Positions 20,263-32,107 are shown, counted from the first letter of the stretch. The stretch: 64,000 nt of DNA from Mammaliicoccus sciuri (GCF_002901825.1 NZ_PPQD01000034.1:190545-254544); one strand, 5' to 3'. Numbers and translations: made by a program. Notes: generated by a model from the sequence alone, not told the origin.

Positions 20263-20298
20263 TTAGACATTGGACATAAATTAATGGGGGCGTTAGAA

Positions 20299-21636
20299 GT
20301 GCATGTTGTTGTAGTAAGCGTAAACTATAAGACTGCAGATGTTGCAATGCGTGAAAAACTAGCTTTTAATGATCAAGAAATTGAGAATGCGCTTGTAACA
20401 CTAAACAATCAAAAATCTATATTAGAATGTGTAATCTTATCGACTTGTAATAGAACTGAAGTATATGCTGTTGTAGATCAAATCCACACTGGTAAATATT
20501 ATATTCAGTCATTTTTAGCAGACTGGTTTGATCAATCATTAGATACAATTAAACAATATACAAATGTTTTAACTGAGAATGATGCAGTGGAACATTTATT
20601 TAGAGTGACTTCAGGATTAGATTCTATGGTTCTAGGAGAGACTCAAATCTTAGGTCAAATGAAAGACGCATTTCAAATTGCGCAAACAGAGGTTACAACT
20701 GGAACTATGTTTAACCGTCTATTTAAACAAGCAATTACTTTAGCTAAGCGTGCGCATCATGAGACTGATATTGCGTCAAATGCTGTTTCAGTATCTTATG
20801 CAGCTGTCGAATTATCTAAAAAGGTTTTAGGTAAATTAGATAATAAGAAAGCATTAATCATTGGTGCTGGGGAAATGGCTGAGTTAGCTGTTGCAAATTT
20901 AAATGGTAGTGGTGTTAATGACATTACTGTTTTAAATCGTACAGTAGCAAAAGCAGAATCACTTGCGATGCAGTATAAAGGTGTAGCGAAAAGCATCAAT
21001 GAATTACAATGTTCATTAATGGAAGCGGATATTGTGATTAGTTCAACAAGTGCGGAACATTATGTATTAACTAAAGATATGATGCGTGATGTAGAGCGTT
21101 TTAGAAGAAATAAACCGTTAGTATTAATTGATATTGCGGTACCTCGAGATATAGACCCAGAAGTAAATGATTTAGAATTAATGTTTAATTACGATGTAGA
21201 TGATTTAAACGGACTGGTTGATGCTAATTTAGCAGAACGTGAACAAGCAGCACGTGAAATTGAATTATTAATTGCTAAAGAAATTGATAAACATGAAGAA
21301 TGGGTAAATATGCTAGGTGTTGTGCCAATTATTACGGCATTAAGAGATAAAGCATCACATATACAACAAGATACTATGATGAGTGTAGAAAGAAAGTTAC
21401 CTGATATGACTGACAGAGAGCGTAAAGTTATTTCTAAACATATGAAAAGTATCGTCAATCAACTATTAAAAGATCCGATTACACAAGCAAAAGAATTATC
21501 AACGGACAAAAAATCAAAAGAAAAATTAGAATTATTCCAAGAAATCTTCAATATTTCAAGTGAAGTTGAGCGAATAAATGAAACTAAGAAAGAATTAAAA
21601 CAAGATCAATTGTCTCCTAAAACAGTTGAATCTTAA
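20299..21636 (+). CDS. hemA: Glutamyl-tRNA reductase
   Basis: First committed step of C5-pathway tetrapyrrole synthesis, reducing Glu-tRNA to glutamate-1-semialdehyde. The catalytic Cys lies in [27 protein letters not shown] and the NADPH-binding [10 protein letters not shown] follow. Start GTG 20299 ([15 protein letters not shown]) matches the family N-terminus and follows GGGGG at 8 bases; the ATG at 20284 would overlap that ribosome binding site. 445 aa. Head of the hem operon, with a palindrome in the promoter. HemX, next, is known in bacilli to lower HemA levels. Confidence 0.96.
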   Translation: MHVVVVSVNYKTADVAMREKLAFNDQEIENALVTLNNQKSILECVILSTCNRTEVYAVVDQIHTGKYYIQSFLADWFDQSLDTIKQYTNVLTENDAVEHLFRVTSGLDSMVLGETQILGQMKDAFQIAQTEVTTGTMFNRLFKQAITLAKRAHHETDIASNAVSVSYAAVELSKKVLGKLDNKKALIIGAGEMAELAVANLNGSGVNDITVLNRTVAKAESLAMQYKGVAKSINELQCSLMEADIVISSTSAEHYVLTKDMMRDVERFRRNKPLVLIDIAVPRDIDPEVNDLELMFNYDVDDLNGLVDANLAEREQAAREIELLIAKEIDKHEEWVNMLGVVPIITALRDKASHIQQDTMMSVERKLPDMTDRERKVISKHMKSIVNQLLKDPITQAKELSTDKKSKEKLELFQEIFNISSEVERINETKKELKQDQLSPKTVES

Positions 21637-21656
21637 TACAAAATAATGGTGATGCT

Positions 21657-22490
21657 ATGCAAGATGTAATTTCTGTACGTTTGCATGAAATAGTATTAAT
21701 TATTTACATGATTTGTTTAGGGTGCTATTTTTATGACTTTATTCAAAAGAATTCTAAAGTTAGAAAGTTTGGGTATTATACGCTAGGGATTGTTTGGATT
21801 TTTCAAACAATCTTTTTGTGCATGTATATTGTTACAACTAAACAATTCCCTGTACTAACGATTTTCGAAGGATTTTATTTTTATACATGGATGATTATCA
21901 CTGTTTCATTAGTTTTAAATTATTTTAAATCCACAGATTTAACAGTCTTTATTATCAATTTGATTGGGTTTGTATTTCTAGTTATTCATACATTTAGACC
22001 TGAACAGTATGACACAGAAAATACTGCAGCAAATATAATGAATGAATTACTTTTAATACATATTTCTTTAGCTATTTTAAGCTATGTTCTTTTTGCATTG
22101 AGTACATCACATGCAATTTTGTATTTGTTACAAAGAAAAAATTTAAAAGAGAAAAAATTTAATCAAAAGTTCTTTAGAATGGGCAGTATTGACCAATTAG
22201 AACAAAATGTGTTCAGATTTACATTAGTAGGATTTTTAGTCTTATTAATTAGTTTAATACTTGGCATTCAATGGGGACTTATTATAATTGGTAGTGAAAT
22301 TTGGATTGATAGTAAAGTAATCGGTTCATTAATAGTCTTACTACTTTATGGTATTTATTTATTTTTAAGAGTAAGAAAATCAATCAACACAAAAACGTTA
22401 GTTATAGCAAATATTATGATGTTTCTCGTGTGTATGATAAATTATTTGGTGGTCTCAAAATTTTCAGGATTTCATCAATGGTTTAACTAA
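21657..22490 (+). CDS. hemX: HemX, cytochrome c assembly-like membrane protein
   Basis: Integral membrane protein, 277 aa, with about eight hydrophobic segments and resemblance to the CcsA/HemX cytochrome c assembly family (GIQWGLIIIGSEIW). In B. subtilis and S. aureus HemX reduces the amount of HemA. It lies 20 bases after hemA and 18 bases before hemC, so it is within the operon. A heme-handling role is possible but not shown by sequence. Confidence 0.9.
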   Translation: MQDVISVRLHEIVLIIYMICLGCYFYDFIQKNSKVRKFGYYTLGIVWIFQTIFLCMYIVTTKQFPVLTIFEGFYFYTWMIITVSLVLNYFKSTDLTVFIINLIGFVFLVIHTFRPEQYDTENTAANIMNELLLIHISLAILSYVLFALSTSHAILYLLQRKNLKEKKFNQKFFRMGSIDQLEQNVFRFTLVGFLVLLISLILGIQWGLIIIGSEIWIDSKVIGSLIVLLLYGIYLFLRVRKSINTKTLVIANIMMFLVCMINYLVVSKFSGFHQWFN

Positions 22491-22508
22491 ACAATGGTGG
22501 AGGAAATT

Positions 22509-23432
22509 ATGCGTAAAATTATTGTAGGTTCTAGAAAAAGTAAATTAGCTATGACGCAGAGTCAGCAATTTATAGATAAATTAAAAGAAAAATACCCAGA
22601 ATTAGATATTGAAATTAAAGAAATTGTTACTAAAGGTGACAAGATTGTTGATGTTCAATTATCTAAAGTCGGTGGTAAAGGATTATTCGTTAAGGAAATA
22701 CAACAAGCATTATTCAATCATGAAATTGACTTTGCTATTCATTCCTTAAAAGATGTTCCAAGTGAATTGCCTGATGAATTAACACTAGGATGTATTCCAG
22801 AACGTGAAAATCCATTTGATGCATATATCGCAAATAACCACGTTAAACTTGCGGAATTGAAACCAGGTAGTATTGTTGGTACAAGTTCATTAAGACGTGG
22901 AGCGCAATTATTAGCAAAATATCCTCATTTAGAAATTAAGTGGATTCGTGGAAATATTGATACACGCTTAAATAAATTAGAAACTGAAGACTTCGATGCG
23001 ATTATACTTGCTGCAGCTGGATTAAAACGTATGGGCTGGAGTGATGATATCGTTACTGAATATTTACAAGAAGATACGATGGTACCTGCTATAGGGCAAG
23101 GTGCACTGGGTATCGAATGTAGAAGTGATGATCAAGAATTATTAGATATTCTTAAATCTGTTCATGATGAGAATGTAGAAACATGTGTAACGTGTGAAAG
23201 AACATTCTTAAATGAAATGGATGGCAGTTGTAAAGTGCCAATAGCTGGCTATGCAATACTTGAAAATGATGAAATTTCATTTACAGGTTTAATCATGTCA
23301 CCAGACGGTAAAGAAAGATATGAATCAACAATAAAAGGAACTGACCCTGTAAAAATAGGTAAACAAGTTTCTGAAGAATTAAAAGCACAAGGTGCATATG
23401 AAATTATTAAGAAATTGAATGAAGAAGCATAA
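22509..23432 (+). CDS. hemC: Porphobilinogen deaminase
   Basis: Polymerises four porphobilinogen units into hydroxymethylbilane. N-terminal [13 protein letters not shown], the substrate loop HSLKDVP, and the cofactor-binding Cys in [13 protein letters not shown] are present. Start ATG 22509 is preferred to ATG 22494 because GGTGGAGGAA lies between them and is the ribosome binding site of the former. 307 aa. Middle gene of the hem operon. Confidence 0.97.
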   Translation: MRKIIVGSRKSKLAMTQSQQFIDKLKEKYPELDIEIKEIVTKGDKIVDVQLSKVGGKGLFVKEIQQALFNHEIDFAIHSLKDVPSELPDELTLGCIPERENPFDAYIANNHVKLAELKPGSIVGTSSLRRGAQLLAKYPHLEIKWIRGNIDTRLNKLETEDFDAIILAAAGLKRMGWSDDIVTEYLQEDTMVPAIGQGALGIECRSDDQELLDILKSVHDENVETCVTCERTFLNEMDGSCKVPIAGYAILENDEISFTGLIMSPDGKERYESTIKGTDPVKIGKQVSEELKAQGAYEIIKKLNEEA

Positions 23433-23447
23433 TAAGGAGTCGTTAAC

Positions 23448-24131
23448 ATGAAGCCAATCATTGTGGTTACAAGTACAAGAACTGTTCAACGTGAAGATGT
23501 CGATATTCGTCATTATCCGTTCATTGATATTGTTCCTATCAAATTTGAACAATCTTGTTTAAAACCACACTATGATTGGCTTATTTTTACGTCTGTAAAT
23601 GCGATCAAAATATTTGAACCATATTTAAATCAAATAGAAGTTGATCGTATAGCAGTTATCGGTACAAAAACAAAAAAAGTAGCAGATCAGTACAATATTC
23701 CAGTAGATTTAATGCCAGATTCATTTACTCAAGAAGGTTTATTACATGAATTTAAAGATCAGTTCACAAATCAATCTATATTAATCCCGTGTAGTAAACA
23801 AGCAAGAGATAAACTAGCGAAAGAACTTATGAAATGGGATAATCAAGTACAAGTACTGCATCTATATGAGCCTGTTACAAATATAGAAAATGTTGGAAAA
23901 GTACATGAACTGATACAACAGCAAGAAGTAACGCATGTTACTTTTTCAAGTTCATCAGCTGTTTCTAGTTATTTTGATAACTATCATCGAATTCCTAACT
24001 CAGTTGAAGTTTATGCAATTGGTGCTATAACAGAGCGAAAGTTAAATACATATCATCAACCTTCTAAAGTAGCAGAAGAATACACATTAGAAGGCATGAT
24101 AAATACAATTTTGAAAGAGGTAAAATCATGA
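23448..24131 (+). CDS. hemD: Uroporphyrinogen-III synthase
   Basis: Closes hydroxymethylbilane to uroporphyrinogen III with ring D inversion. 227 aa. The family is poorly conserved; recognisable parts are [22 protein letters not shown] and [13 protein letters not shown]. Its stop overlaps the hemB start (ATGA), implying coupled translation. The operon position supports the call more than the sequence does. Confidence 0.92.
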   Translation: MKPIIVVTSTRTVQREDVDIRHYPFIDIVPIKFEQSCLKPHYDWLIFTSVNAIKIFEPYLNQIEVDRIAVIGTKTKKVADQYNIPVDLMPDSFTQEGLLHEFKDQFTNQSILIPCSKQARDKLAKELMKWDNQVQVLHLYEPVTNIENVGKVHELIQQQEVTHVTFSSSSAVSSYFDNYHRIPNSVEVYAIGAITERKLNTYHQPSKVAEEYTLEGMINTILKEVKS

Positions 24132-25111
24132 AATTTGATAGACATAGAAGACTTAGATCATCTCAAGTAATGAGAAATATGGTGAAAGAAACGTATGTTC
24201 ATAAATCAGATTTAATATATCCGATTTTTGTAATTGAAGAAGATAATATTAAAAATGAAATATCTTCAATGCCAGGTATTTATCAATTAAGTTTAAACTT
24301 ATTAGAACAAGAGCTAAATGAAGCTTATGATTTAGGCATTAGAGGTGTTATGTTCTTTGGTATACCTAATGAGAAAGATGCTTGTGGAACAGGTGCTTTT
24401 ATTGATGATGGTATTATACAAAAAGCAACACGATTATCTAAAAGTAAATTCCCAGATATGTTAGTTGTGGCGGATACGTGTTTATGTGAATATACAGACC
24501 ACGGACATTGCGGTGTAATAAACGAAGAAACAAAAGATGTAGATAATGATCAATCATTAGAATTACTTGTTAAAACAGCTGTATCACAAGCTAAAGCTGG
24601 TGCAGATATTATTGCGCCAAGTAATATGATGGACGGATTTGTTACTGAAATTAGAGAAGGCTTAGATCAAGCAGGATTTATAAATATTCCTATTATGAGT
24701 TATGGTATTAAATACGCATCTAGCTTCTATGGCCCATTTAGAGAAGCAGCAGAAGGGGCACCTTCATTTGGAGATCGTAAGACTTATCAAATGGATCCAA
24801 GTAATCGATTAGAAGCCTTCAGAGAATTAGAAAGTGATATTAAAGAAGGTTGCGACATGATGATTGTCAAACCAGCTCTAAGCTATTTAGATATCATTAG
24901 AGATGTTCGTAATCGCTCAGACTTACCAATTGTTGCATACAATGTAAGTGGAGAATACAGTATGACAAAAGCAGCTGCATTAAATGGCTGGATAGATGAA
25001 GAAAAAATCGTGATGGAACAAATGACGTCAATGAAACGTGCTGGTGCTGACATGATTATTACTTATTTTGCTAAAGATATTTGTAAATATTTAGATGGAG
25101 GAGACTACTAA
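24128..25111 (+). CDS. hemB: Delta-aminolevulinic acid dehydratase (porphobilinogen synthase)
   Basis: Condenses two aminolevulinate molecules into porphobilinogen. The zinc-site Cys cluster is seen in [17 protein letters not shown], and the Schiff-base Lys regions in [17 protein letters not shown] and [12 protein letters not shown]. 327 aa. Overlaps hemD by four bases and is followed after one base by hemL. Confidence 0.97.
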   Translation: MKFDRHRRLRSSQVMRNMVKETYVHKSDLIYPIFVIEEDNIKNEISSMPGIYQLSLNLLEQELNEAYDLGIRGVMFFGIPNEKDACGTGAFIDDGIIQKATRLSKSKFPDMLVVADTCLCEYTDHGHCGVINEETKDVDNDQSLELLVKTAVSQAKAGADIIAPSNMMDGFVTEIREGLDQAGFINIPIMSYGIKYASSFYGPFREAAEGAPSFGDRKTYQMDPSNRLEAFRELESDIKEGCDMMIVKPALSYLDIIRDVRNRSDLPIVAYNVSGEYSMTKAAALNGWIDEEKIVMEQMTSMKRAGADMIITYFAKDICKYLDGGDY

Positions 25112-25112
25112 T

Positions 25113-26402
25113 ATGAGATATGAACGTTCAATAAATGCCTATGATGAAGCTGTAAATTTAATGCCAGGTGGCGTAAATAGTCCAGTACGTGCTTTTAAAT
25201 CAGTAGATACACCACCGATTTTTATGGACCACGGACAAGGATCTAAAATTTATGATGTAGATGGCAATGAATACATTGATTACGTGTTAAGTTGGGGACC
25301 ATTAATTCTAGGTCATACACATGAAAAAGTAAAAGCTGCATTACATGAAGCAGTTGATAAAGGAACTTCATTCGGTGCATCAACTGAACTTGAAAATAAA
25401 ATGGCAAAACTTGTTATTGAACGTGTGCCATCTATTGAAATGGTGAGAATGGTTTCTTCAGGTACAGAAGCGACATTAGCCGCTTTACGTCTTGCTAGAG
25501 GTTACACTGGTAGAAATAAAATATTGAAATTTGAAGGCTGTTATCACGGTCATAGTGATTCATTATTAATTAAAGCAGGTTCTGGCGTTGCGACTTTAGG
25601 TTTACCAGATTCTCCTGGTGTACCAGAAGGCACAGCTAAAAACACTGTTACTGTTCCATATAACGATATTGAAGCAGTAAAAGTTGCATTTGAACACTTT
25701 GGTGAAGATATTGCTGGCGTCATAGTTGAGCCAGTAGCTGGTAACATGGGCGTCGTGCCACCTGTTGAAGGCTTCTTAGAAGGATTACGTGATATTACGA
25801 AAGAATATGGCTCATTACTTATTTTCGATGAAGTCATGACTGGATTTAGAGTTGGCTATAACTGTGCACAAGGCTACTTTGGTGTGACACCAGATTTAAC
25901 ATGTTTAGGTAAAGTTATAGGTGGTGGACTACCAGTTGGCGCATTCGGTGGTAAGAGAGAAATTATGGAAGAAATAGCACCAGTCGGTAATGTATATCAA
26001 GCTGGTACACTTTCAGGTAATCCATTAGCAATGACAAGTGGTTATGCAACACTAAGTGAATTAACTGAAGAAAGCTATCAATACTTCAACGAACTTGGAG
26101 ATTTACTTGAAAAAGGTCTGAAAGAAGTATTTGCAAAACACGCTGTTCCGATTACGGTTAATCGTGCAGGTTCAATGATCGGGTATTTCTTAAATGAAGG
26201 ACCAGTAACTAACTTCGATGAAGCAAATTCATCAGACTTAGCATTATTTAGTAAAATGTATAGAGAAATGGCTCAAGAGGGCGTATTCTTACCACCTTCA
26301 CAATTTGAAGGAACATTCTTATCCACAGCACATACTAAAGAAGATATTGAAAAAACAATACAAGCTTTTGACATTGCTTTAGAAAGAATAACGAACGAAT
26401 AA
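25113..26402 (+). CDS. hemL: Glutamate-1-semialdehyde 2,1-aminomutase
   Basis: PLP enzyme that makes 5-aminolevulinate from glutamate-1-semialdehyde. Class III aminotransferase fold with [12 protein letters not shown] near the N-terminus, the PLP Lys267 in [13 protein letters not shown], and FDEVMTGFR. Start ATG 25113 has GGAGGAG upstream; an earlier in-frame ATG (25095) overlaps the hemB end. 429 aa. It closes the hemAXCDBL operon. Confidence 0.97.
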   Translation: MRYERSINAYDEAVNLMPGGVNSPVRAFKSVDTPPIFMDHGQGSKIYDVDGNEYIDYVLSWGPLILGHTHEKVKAALHEAVDKGTSFGASTELENKMAKLVIERVPSIEMVRMVSSGTEATLAALRLARGYTGRNKILKFEGCYHGHSDSLLIKAGSGVATLGLPDSPGVPEGTAKNTVTVPYNDIEAVKVAFEHFGEDIAGVIVEPVAGNMGVVPPVEGFLEGLRDITKEYGSLLIFDEVMTGFRVGYNCAQGYFGVTPDLTCLGKVIGGGLPVGAFGGKREIMEEIAPVGNVYQAGTLSGNPLAMTSGYATLSELTEESYQYFNELGDLLEKGLKEVFAKHAVPITVNRAGSMIGYFLNEGPVTNFDEANSSDLALFSKMYREMAQEGVFLPPSQFEGTFLSTAHTKEDIEKTIQAFDIALERITNE

Positions 26403-26458
26403 AACTTACCTCAAATTATAGAAACATAAATGATATAATTTTTTTGAGGTGTTAAATC

Positions 26459-27529
26459 ATGAATAGAAATAAATGGAACATTGTACTCGTTAGTTTGTTA
26501 GCAATTATACTCGGTTTAGTGTTACAAAGTATTCACATGATATTACCGTGGTTGTTTGGACCTATATTTGCGAGTTTAATTGTGATTAAAGTGTTGAAAA
26601 GAACGATTAAATGGCCAACATGGTTAGGTAATATCGGGTTACTAATATTAGGTGTACAGATGGGTTCTACATTTACGCCTAACGTCCTTCATGATATTAA
26701 AGATGAATGGATACAAATTATCTTAATGTCAGTTTGTATCTTAATACTTGCGTTAATTGTATCAATAGCGTTTAGAAAAATTGCAAATGTTACTTTCGAA
26801 ACGGCCTTGTTAAGTGCAATTCCAGGTGCTTTAAGTCAGATGGTTATTATGGCTGAAGAAAATAAAAAAGCAGATTTGTTAATTGTTACACTTACACAAA
26901 CATCTCGAATCATGTTTGTCGTAATATTAGTTCCAATTATTTCATCTATTTATGGTAATGATGGTACCGCGTCAGGACAAATTGAAAAGGCGCCATCTAT
27001 ATTTACATCGCTAGATTTCACAGGTATATTTGTGCTACTAATCGGTATCATCGCTTTATACTTTATATTCTATAAATTGAAAGTACCAGTGCCGCAATTA
27101 CTTGCACCGATATTTGTATTATTAGTATGGAATTTATATACTGGGCAAATCTTCTCATTAGATTATCCGATCATTGTCGTTGCACAAGTATTATTCGGTA
27201 TAAGAATAGGTGTTCAAATATCAGATTTAATCAATAATTTAACGAGAAAGACAATTTTTGCTATAGCATTTCAAAATGTATCGCTCATTATTGGCGCATT
27301 TGTACTTGTTTTTGTATTTGAGTTATTTATAGACGACAATATAAACGATTTATTCTTAAGTGCAGCACCTGGTGGTATGGCTCAAATCATCGTGGTAGCA
27401 TTAGAAACAGGCGGTGATGTCGCCATGATATCAAGTTATCACATATTTAGGATATTCTTTATTCTACTGATTGTTGCGCCATTAATTAAAATTTTCTTAA
27501 CAGCACGAACTAGAAAATATGGAAATTAA
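26459..27529 (+). CDS. AbrB-family membrane protein
   Basis: 356 aa integral membrane protein with about ten hydrophobic segments in two similar halves, each with a Gly/Pro-rich loop (LLSAIPGALSQMVIMAE and LSAAPGGMAQIIVVALE). That duplication is typical of the AbrB family (once labelled putative ammonia monooxygenase), which is of uncertain transport function and unrelated to the AbrB transcription factor. It has a GAGGTG ribosome binding site and a TATAAT about 15 bases further upstream. Located between hemL and valS as in staphylococci. Confidence 0.82.
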   Translation: MNRNKWNIVLVSLLAIILGLVLQSIHMILPWLFGPIFASLIVIKVLKRTIKWPTWLGNIGLLILGVQMGSTFTPNVLHDIKDEWIQIILMSVCILILALIVSIAFRKIANVTFETALLSAIPGALSQMVIMAEENKKADLLIVTLTQTSRIMFVVILVPIISSIYGNDGTASGQIEKAPSIFTSLDFTGIFVLLIGIIALYFIFYKLKVPVPQLLAPIFVLLVWNLYTGQIFSLDYPIIVVAQVLFGIRIGVQISDLINNLTRKTIFAIAFQNVSLIIGAFVLVFVFELFIDDNINDLFLSAAPGGMAQIIVVALETGGDVAMISSYHIFRIFFILLIVAPLIKIFLTARTRKYGN

Positions 27530-27541
27530 AATGAATCAATA

Positions 27542-27570
27542 TTGACTTATATGGATTCTGCTTATATTAT
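27542..27570 (+). promoter_or_regulatory. valS promoter
   Basis: TTGACT, 17 bases, TATTAT, directly before the T-box leader. Confidence 0.75.
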
Positions 27571-27576
27571 TAGAGT

Positions 27577-27808
27577 AATCGAATATTTATCAAGGAAGAG
27601 TAAATCATTGATTAATGATAGAGAGTGCATGGTTGGTGTAAATGCATATTAATGATGGTTGAAGGTAGCCTTAAATTGAACATTAATTGAAACTAAGTAG
27701 GTTAATGCGTGTGCGAGCGATAATCGTTAGAGTGCAATATAAGTGATTATATTGAATTTAGGTGGTACCACGGTTTAACCCGTCCTATTTATTAGGACGG
27801 GTTTTTTA
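27577..27808 (+). promoter_or_regulatory. T-box riboswitch upstream of valS
   Basis: Senses uncharged tRNA-Val. The conserved T-box AGGTGGTACCACGG is at 27760-27773. The specifier loop segment GAAGGTAGCC contains the valine codon GTA at 27665-27667. The terminator AACCCGTCCT / AGGACGGGTT with T run spans 27777-27808. Confidence 0.95.
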
Positions 27809-27830
27809 TATTATAAAGGGAGTGATTTTA

Positions 27831-30461
27831 ATGGAAATGGAACCTAAGTATAACCCTAAAAAGGTTGAAGAAGGCCGTTATCAATTTTGGTTAGATCATA
27901 ATTATTTTAAGCCAAGTGAAAATAAAGAGAAGGAAACATACACAATTGTTATTCCACCACCAAACGTAACAGGGAAGTTGCATTTAGGTCATGCATGGGA
28001 TACAACTTTACAAGATATTTTAACAAGAATGAAAAGAATGCAAGGTTATGACACATTGTATTTACCAGGTATGGACCACGCAGGTATTGCGACACAAGCT
28101 AAAGTTGAAGGTAAATTAAGAGAACAAGGTTTAACAAGACATGATTTAGGAAGAGAAAAATTCCTTGAACATGCTTGGTCATGGAAAGAAGAATATGCTG
28201 ACTTTATTAGAGCTCAATGGGCTAAATTAGGATTAGGTTTAGACTATAGTCGTGAACGTTTTACATTAGATGAAGGCTTATCTCAAGCAGTTAAAAAAGT
28301 GTTTGTTGATATGTATAACAAAGGTCTTATCTATCGTGGTGAAAGAATTATTAACTGGGATCCACAAACTAAAACAGCTATTTCTGATATTGAAGTTATT
28401 CACGAAGATATTACAGGTCATTTCTATCATATTAAATATCCTTTTAAAGACGGAGAAGGCGCAATTGGAATTGCAACGACACGTCCTGAAACGATGTTAG
28501 GTGATACAGCAATCGTTGTTAACCCAAATGATGATCGTTACAAACATTTAATTGGTAAATCAGTTATATTACCGATTATTGGTCGTGAATTACCGATTAT
28601 TGGTGATGACTATGTTGATATTGAATTTGGTAGTGGTGCAATGAAAGTTACACCAGCTCATGACCCTAATGACTTCGAAATTGGTGAAAGACATCAACTA
28701 GAAAAAATTAATGTTATGAATGAAAACGGTACAATGAATGAGCTAGCAGGTAAATATAATGGTTTAGATCGTTTTGAATGCCGTAAACAATTAATCGAAG
28801 ACTTAAAAGAAACTGGCGAATTAATCAAAATCGAAGAACATGTTCATTCTGTTGGTCACTCAGAAAGAAGTGGCGCAGTAGTAGAACCTTATTTATCTAC
28901 ACAATGGTTTGTTAAAATGGAACCATTAGCTAAACAAGCATTAGACAATCAAGATACAGATGGTCGTATTAATTTTGTACCAGATCGTTTTGAAGGAACA
29001 TTCAATAGATGGATGGAAAACATTCGTGACTGGACAATTTCAAGACAATTATGGTGGGGTCATCAAATCCCAGCATGGTACCATAATGAAACAGGCGAAA
29101 CATACGTTGGTGAAGAACCACCAGCAGATATCGAGAACTGGACTCAAGATGAAGATGTCCTAGATACATGGTTTAGTTCTGCATTATGGCCATTCTCAAC
29201 ATTAGGTTGGCCAGATGAAAACAATGAAGATTTCAAACGTTACTATCCAACTAATACGTTAGTAACAGGTTATGATATTATTTTCTTCTGGGTATCAAGA
29301 ATGATTTTCCAAGGTTTAGAATTTACAGGTAAAAAGCCATTCAATGACGTTTTATTACACGGATTAGTAAGAGCTGAAGATGGCCGTAAAATGAGTAAAT
29401 CACTTGGTAACGGTGTTGATCCAATGGATGTAATTGATGAATATGGTGCAGATAGTTTAAGATACTTCTTAGCTACTGGTTCATCTCCAGGTCATGACTT
29501 ACGTTATTCTACTGAAAAAGTTGAAGCGGTATGGAACTTTATCAATAAAATTTGGAATGCGTCACGTTTCAGCATTATGAATATCGGTGAAGATTTCAAA
29601 TTTGAAGATATAGACTTATCTGGTGAAAAATCTGTTGCAGATGAATGGATTCTTACACGATTAAATGAAACAATTGCGAACGTTACGGATTTAAGTGATA
29701 AATATGAATTCGGTGAAGTTGGTCGTGTATTATATAACTTCATTTGGGATGAATTCTGTGATTGGTATATCGAAATGAGTAAAATACCAATGAATGGTGA
29801 GGACGAAGCTAAAAAACAAATGACACGTTCAGTATTAGCTTATACGTTAGATCAAACAATGCGTATGCTTCATCCATTAATGCCATTCGTAACCGAACAT
29901 ATTTGGCAAGCATTACCACATGAAGGTGAAACAATTATTCAAGCTTCATGGCCTGAAGTAAGACCAGAATTATCAAATGAAAATAGTAAAGTATCTATGC
30001 AACTATTAGTTGAAATCATTAAATCTGTAAGACAAGCACGTCGTGAAGTGAATACACCAATGTCTAAAGAAGTACCAATTCACATTGAAGCTAAAGATGA
30101 AAAAGTGAAAAAACAACTTTTAGACAATAAAGATTATTTAATGCGTTTCTGTAATCCAAGTGAGTTAGTGATTGATACAAAAGTTGATATTCCAGAAAAA
30201 GCGATGACTGAAGTTGTATTTGGTGCGACAGTTGTATTACCTTTAGAAGGTTTAATTGACATGGATAAAGAAATAGAAAGACTTGAACAAGAACTTCAAA
30301 AATGGCAAAAAGAATTAGATCGTGTTAATAAAAAATTAAGCAATGAAAAATTCGTTGCAAATGCACCTGAAAAGATTATTAACGAAGAAAAAGATAAAAA
30401 AGTTAATTATCAAGAAAAATATGATGGTGTATTAGCAAGAATTGAACAACTGAAAGGCTAG
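27831..30461 (+). CDS. valS: Valyl-tRNA synthetase
   Basis: Charges tRNA-Val. Class I signatures: [15 protein letters not shown] (HIGH motif) and [10 protein letters not shown] (KMSKS). An editing domain lies in the middle ([12 protein letters not shown]), and the C-terminal coiled coil of ValRS is visible in [18 protein letters not shown]. Start ATG 27831 has AAAGGGAGTG upstream; a longer frame starting at 27762 begins inside the T-box terminator and is rejected. 876 aa. folC follows after 8 bases. Confidence 0.98.
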   Translation: MEMEPKYNPKKVEEGRYQFWLDHNYFKPSENKEKETYTIVIPPPNVTGKLHLGHAWDTTLQDILTRMKRMQGYDTLYLPGMDHAGIATQAKVEGKLREQGLTRHDLGREKFLEHAWSWKEEYADFIRAQWAKLGLGLDYSRERFTLDEGLSQAVKKVFVDMYNKGLIYRGERIINWDPQTKTAISDIEVIHEDITGHFYHIKYPFKDGEGAIGIATTRPETMLGDTAIVVNPNDDRYKHLIGKSVILPIIGRELPIIGDDYVDIEFGSGAMKVTPAHDPNDFEIGERHQLEKINVMNENGTMNELAGKYNGLDRFECRKQLIEDLKETGELIKIEEHVHSVGHSERSGAVVEPYLSTQWFVKMEPLAKQALDNQDTDGRINFVPDRFEGTFNRWMENIRDWTISRQLWWGHQIPAWYHNETGETYVGEEPPADIENWTQDEDVLDTWFSSALWPFSTLGWPDENNEDFKRYYPTNTLVTGYDIIFFWVSRMIFQGLEFTGKKPFNDVLLHGLVRAEDGRKMSKSLGNGVDPMDVIDEYGADSLRYFLATGSSPGHDLRYSTEKVEAVWNFINKIWNASRFSIMNIGEDFKFEDIDLSGEKSVADEWILTRLNETIANVTDLSDKYEFGEVGRVLYNFIWDEFCDWYIEMSKIPMNGEDEAKKQMTRSVLAYTLDQTMRMLHPLMPFVTEHIWQALPHEGETIIQASWPEVRPELSNENSKVSMQLLVEIIKSVRQARREVNTPMSKEVPIHIEAKDEKVKKQLLDNKDYLMRFCNPSELVIDTKVDIPEKAMTEVVFGATVVLPLEGLIDMDKEIERLEQELQKWQKELDRVNKKLSNEKFVANAPEKIINEEKDKKVNYQEKYDGVLARIEQLKG

Positions 30462-30469
30462 GAAATCTT

Positions 30470-31732
30470 ATGAATTATTTAGATAGTTTACACTGGATAC
30501 ATGAACGCACGAAGTTCGGTATTAAACCAGGCGTTAAAAGAATGAAGTGGATGCTCGACAAATTAGGTAATCCTGAAGAAAAGATTCAAGCAGTTCACGT
30601 AGTCGGTACAAATGGTAAAGGTTCAACTGTCAGTTATTTAAGAGAAGCCCTAGTAGCTAATAACTATGAAATTGGTACTTTCACATCGCCATTTATAGTC
30701 ACTTTCAATGAAAGAATCAGTATTAATGGAACACCAATCACAGATGATGAATTGGTTGAGTTAGTTCAGATAGTTAAACCAATATCTGAACGACTTGAAT
30801 CTGAAACTGAATTAGGTCCAGCTACTGAATTTGAAATTATTACATTAATGATGTTTGTATATTTTGGTACAGTACATCCTGTAGACTTTGTCATCATTGA
30901 AGCGGGATTAGGTGCTTTAAATGATTCAACGAATGTATTTCAACCAATAATGACGGTGTTAACAAGTATCGGTTTAGATCATACTAATATTTTAGGCGAT
31001 ACGTATATGGATATTGCAAGAGAAAAAGCTGGTGTCATTAAACCAAGTGTTCCGCTTGTATATGCCATTAAGCCTAAAGATGCCTTACATTTCGTTAGAG
31101 AAGTAGTTGAGAAAAATTACAATAAAGGTCTAGAACTAGATCGAGATTTTCATGTACTGTCAGATGATACTGAATTTACGTATCGATATGGTAGTTATGA
31201 ATTAGAAAACATTCAACTAAAAATGATAGGCCAACATCAGCATGAAAATGCTGCACTTGCGATTACAACACTTATTGAAATGTATCAAAGAGGTATGATT
31301 CAATTAAACTTTAATACAATGATTGAAGCGATAGAACATACAACATGGTCAGGTCGAATTGAAAAAGTTCAAGAAGAACCACTTATTTTAATAGACGGTG
31401 CACATAATAAAGAAAGTATTGATGCATTAGTAGATACATTAAAACAATACTATTCTGACAAAAAAATCGATGTATTATTTGCAGCGATAGATGGTAAGCC
31501 AATAGGGAAAATGATGAGTAGCATAGAAGAAATAGCCAATAGATTTTATGTGACAACATTTGATTTTCCAAAAGCATTACCAATTGATGCAGTATACGAT
31601 TATTTAGAGCATCACCATATTGAAAAAGTTCAAGACTATCCTCAATTTATTGAACAGTACGACGGAGAATTACTCGTTGTAACAGGAAGTTTATACTTTA
31701 TTAGCGAAGTAAGAAAATTATTTAAAGATTAA
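30470..31732 (+). CDS. folC: Folylpolyglutamate synthase / dihydrofolate synthase
   Basis: Adds glutamate to dihydropteroate and folates. Mur-ligase-type ATPase with P-loop VVGTNGKGSTVSYL, the FTSPFIVTFNERI motif, and the C-terminal region LILIDGAHNKESIDALV. 420 aa. It lies 8 bases after valS, the usual partner in Bacillota, so it probably shares the valS T-box control. A repeat-rich gap follows. Confidence 0.96.
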   Translation: MNYLDSLHWIHERTKFGIKPGVKRMKWMLDKLGNPEEKIQAVHVVGTNGKGSTVSYLREALVANNYEIGTFTSPFIVTFNERISINGTPITDDELVELVQIVKPISERLESETELGPATEFEIITLMMFVYFGTVHPVDFVIIEAGLGALNDSTNVFQPIMTVLTSIGLDHTNILGDTYMDIAREKAGVIKPSVPLVYAIKPKDALHFVREVVEKNYNKGLELDRDFHVLSDDTEFTYRYGSYELENIQLKMIGQHQHENAALAITTLIEMYQRGMIQLNFNTMIEAIEHTTWSGRIEKVQEEPLILIDGAHNKESIDALVDTLKQYYSDKKIDVLFAAIDGKPIGKMMSSIEEIANRFYVTTFDFPKALPIDAVYDYLEHHHIEKVQDYPQFIEQYDGELLVVTGSLYFISEVRKLFKD

Positions 31733-31737
31733 TATAG

Positions 31738-31902
31738 AGTGGGAGTGGGACAGAAATCTAATTTGTATAAAAAGATTTCTTTGTCCTGGCAAGGATGACT
31801 AGAGTTGAAAAAAGCTTGGTACAAGCGCATTTACAATTCAGACATCTACTGCCAATATGATAAAAGAGACTGAGACATTACATTATGTCCCAGTCTCTTT
31901 TC
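31738..31902 (+). repeat. Staphylococcal-type dispersed intergenic element with two hairpins
   Basis: Begins GTGGGAGTGGGACAG and forms a hairpin (GGACAGAAATCT against AGATTTCTTTGTCC, about 31748-31786). It ends in a second hairpin (AGAGACTGAGACAT against ATGTCCCAGTCTCT, T run, 31865-31902). Similar units recur in staphylococcal genomes, from memory. It probably ends the valS-folC transcript. Confidence 0.65.
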
Positions 31903-31925
31903 TTATATATCTTTAACGAGTGTCG

Positions 31926-32062
31926 TTTTGTTACTATGGGTATCCTTAGTTACACTTCCGCTGACTTTTGTTACTATGGGTATCCTTAGTTACACTTCCG
32001 CTGACTTTTGTTACTATGGACATCCTTAGTTACACTTCCGTTGACTTTTGTTACTATGGGCA
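31926..32062. repeat. 40-bp tandem repeat array A (about 3.4 copies)
   Basis: Nearly identical 40-base units beginning TTTTGTTACTATGGGTATCC occur at 31926, 31966, 32006 and, partially, 32046. GTTAC recurs at 31930, 31949, 31970, 31989, 32010, 32029 and 32050, that is, with alternating 19- and 21-base steps. A diverged copy in opposite orientation lies at 51947-52060. No spacers, so it is not a CRISPR array. Function unknown. Confidence 0.9.
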
Positions 32063-32107
32063 CCATACTATAAACACGCCTTCACAAATTAAGCCAAAAA
32101 TCATAAA

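Noticed and set aside
27762-27830. In-frame 5' extension of valS
   Set aside because: It begins in the T-box motif and runs through the terminator; the real start with AAAGGGAGTG is 27831.
31926-32062. Possible CRISPR array
   Set aside because: The 40-bp units are contiguous with no unique spacers and there are no cas genes nearby.
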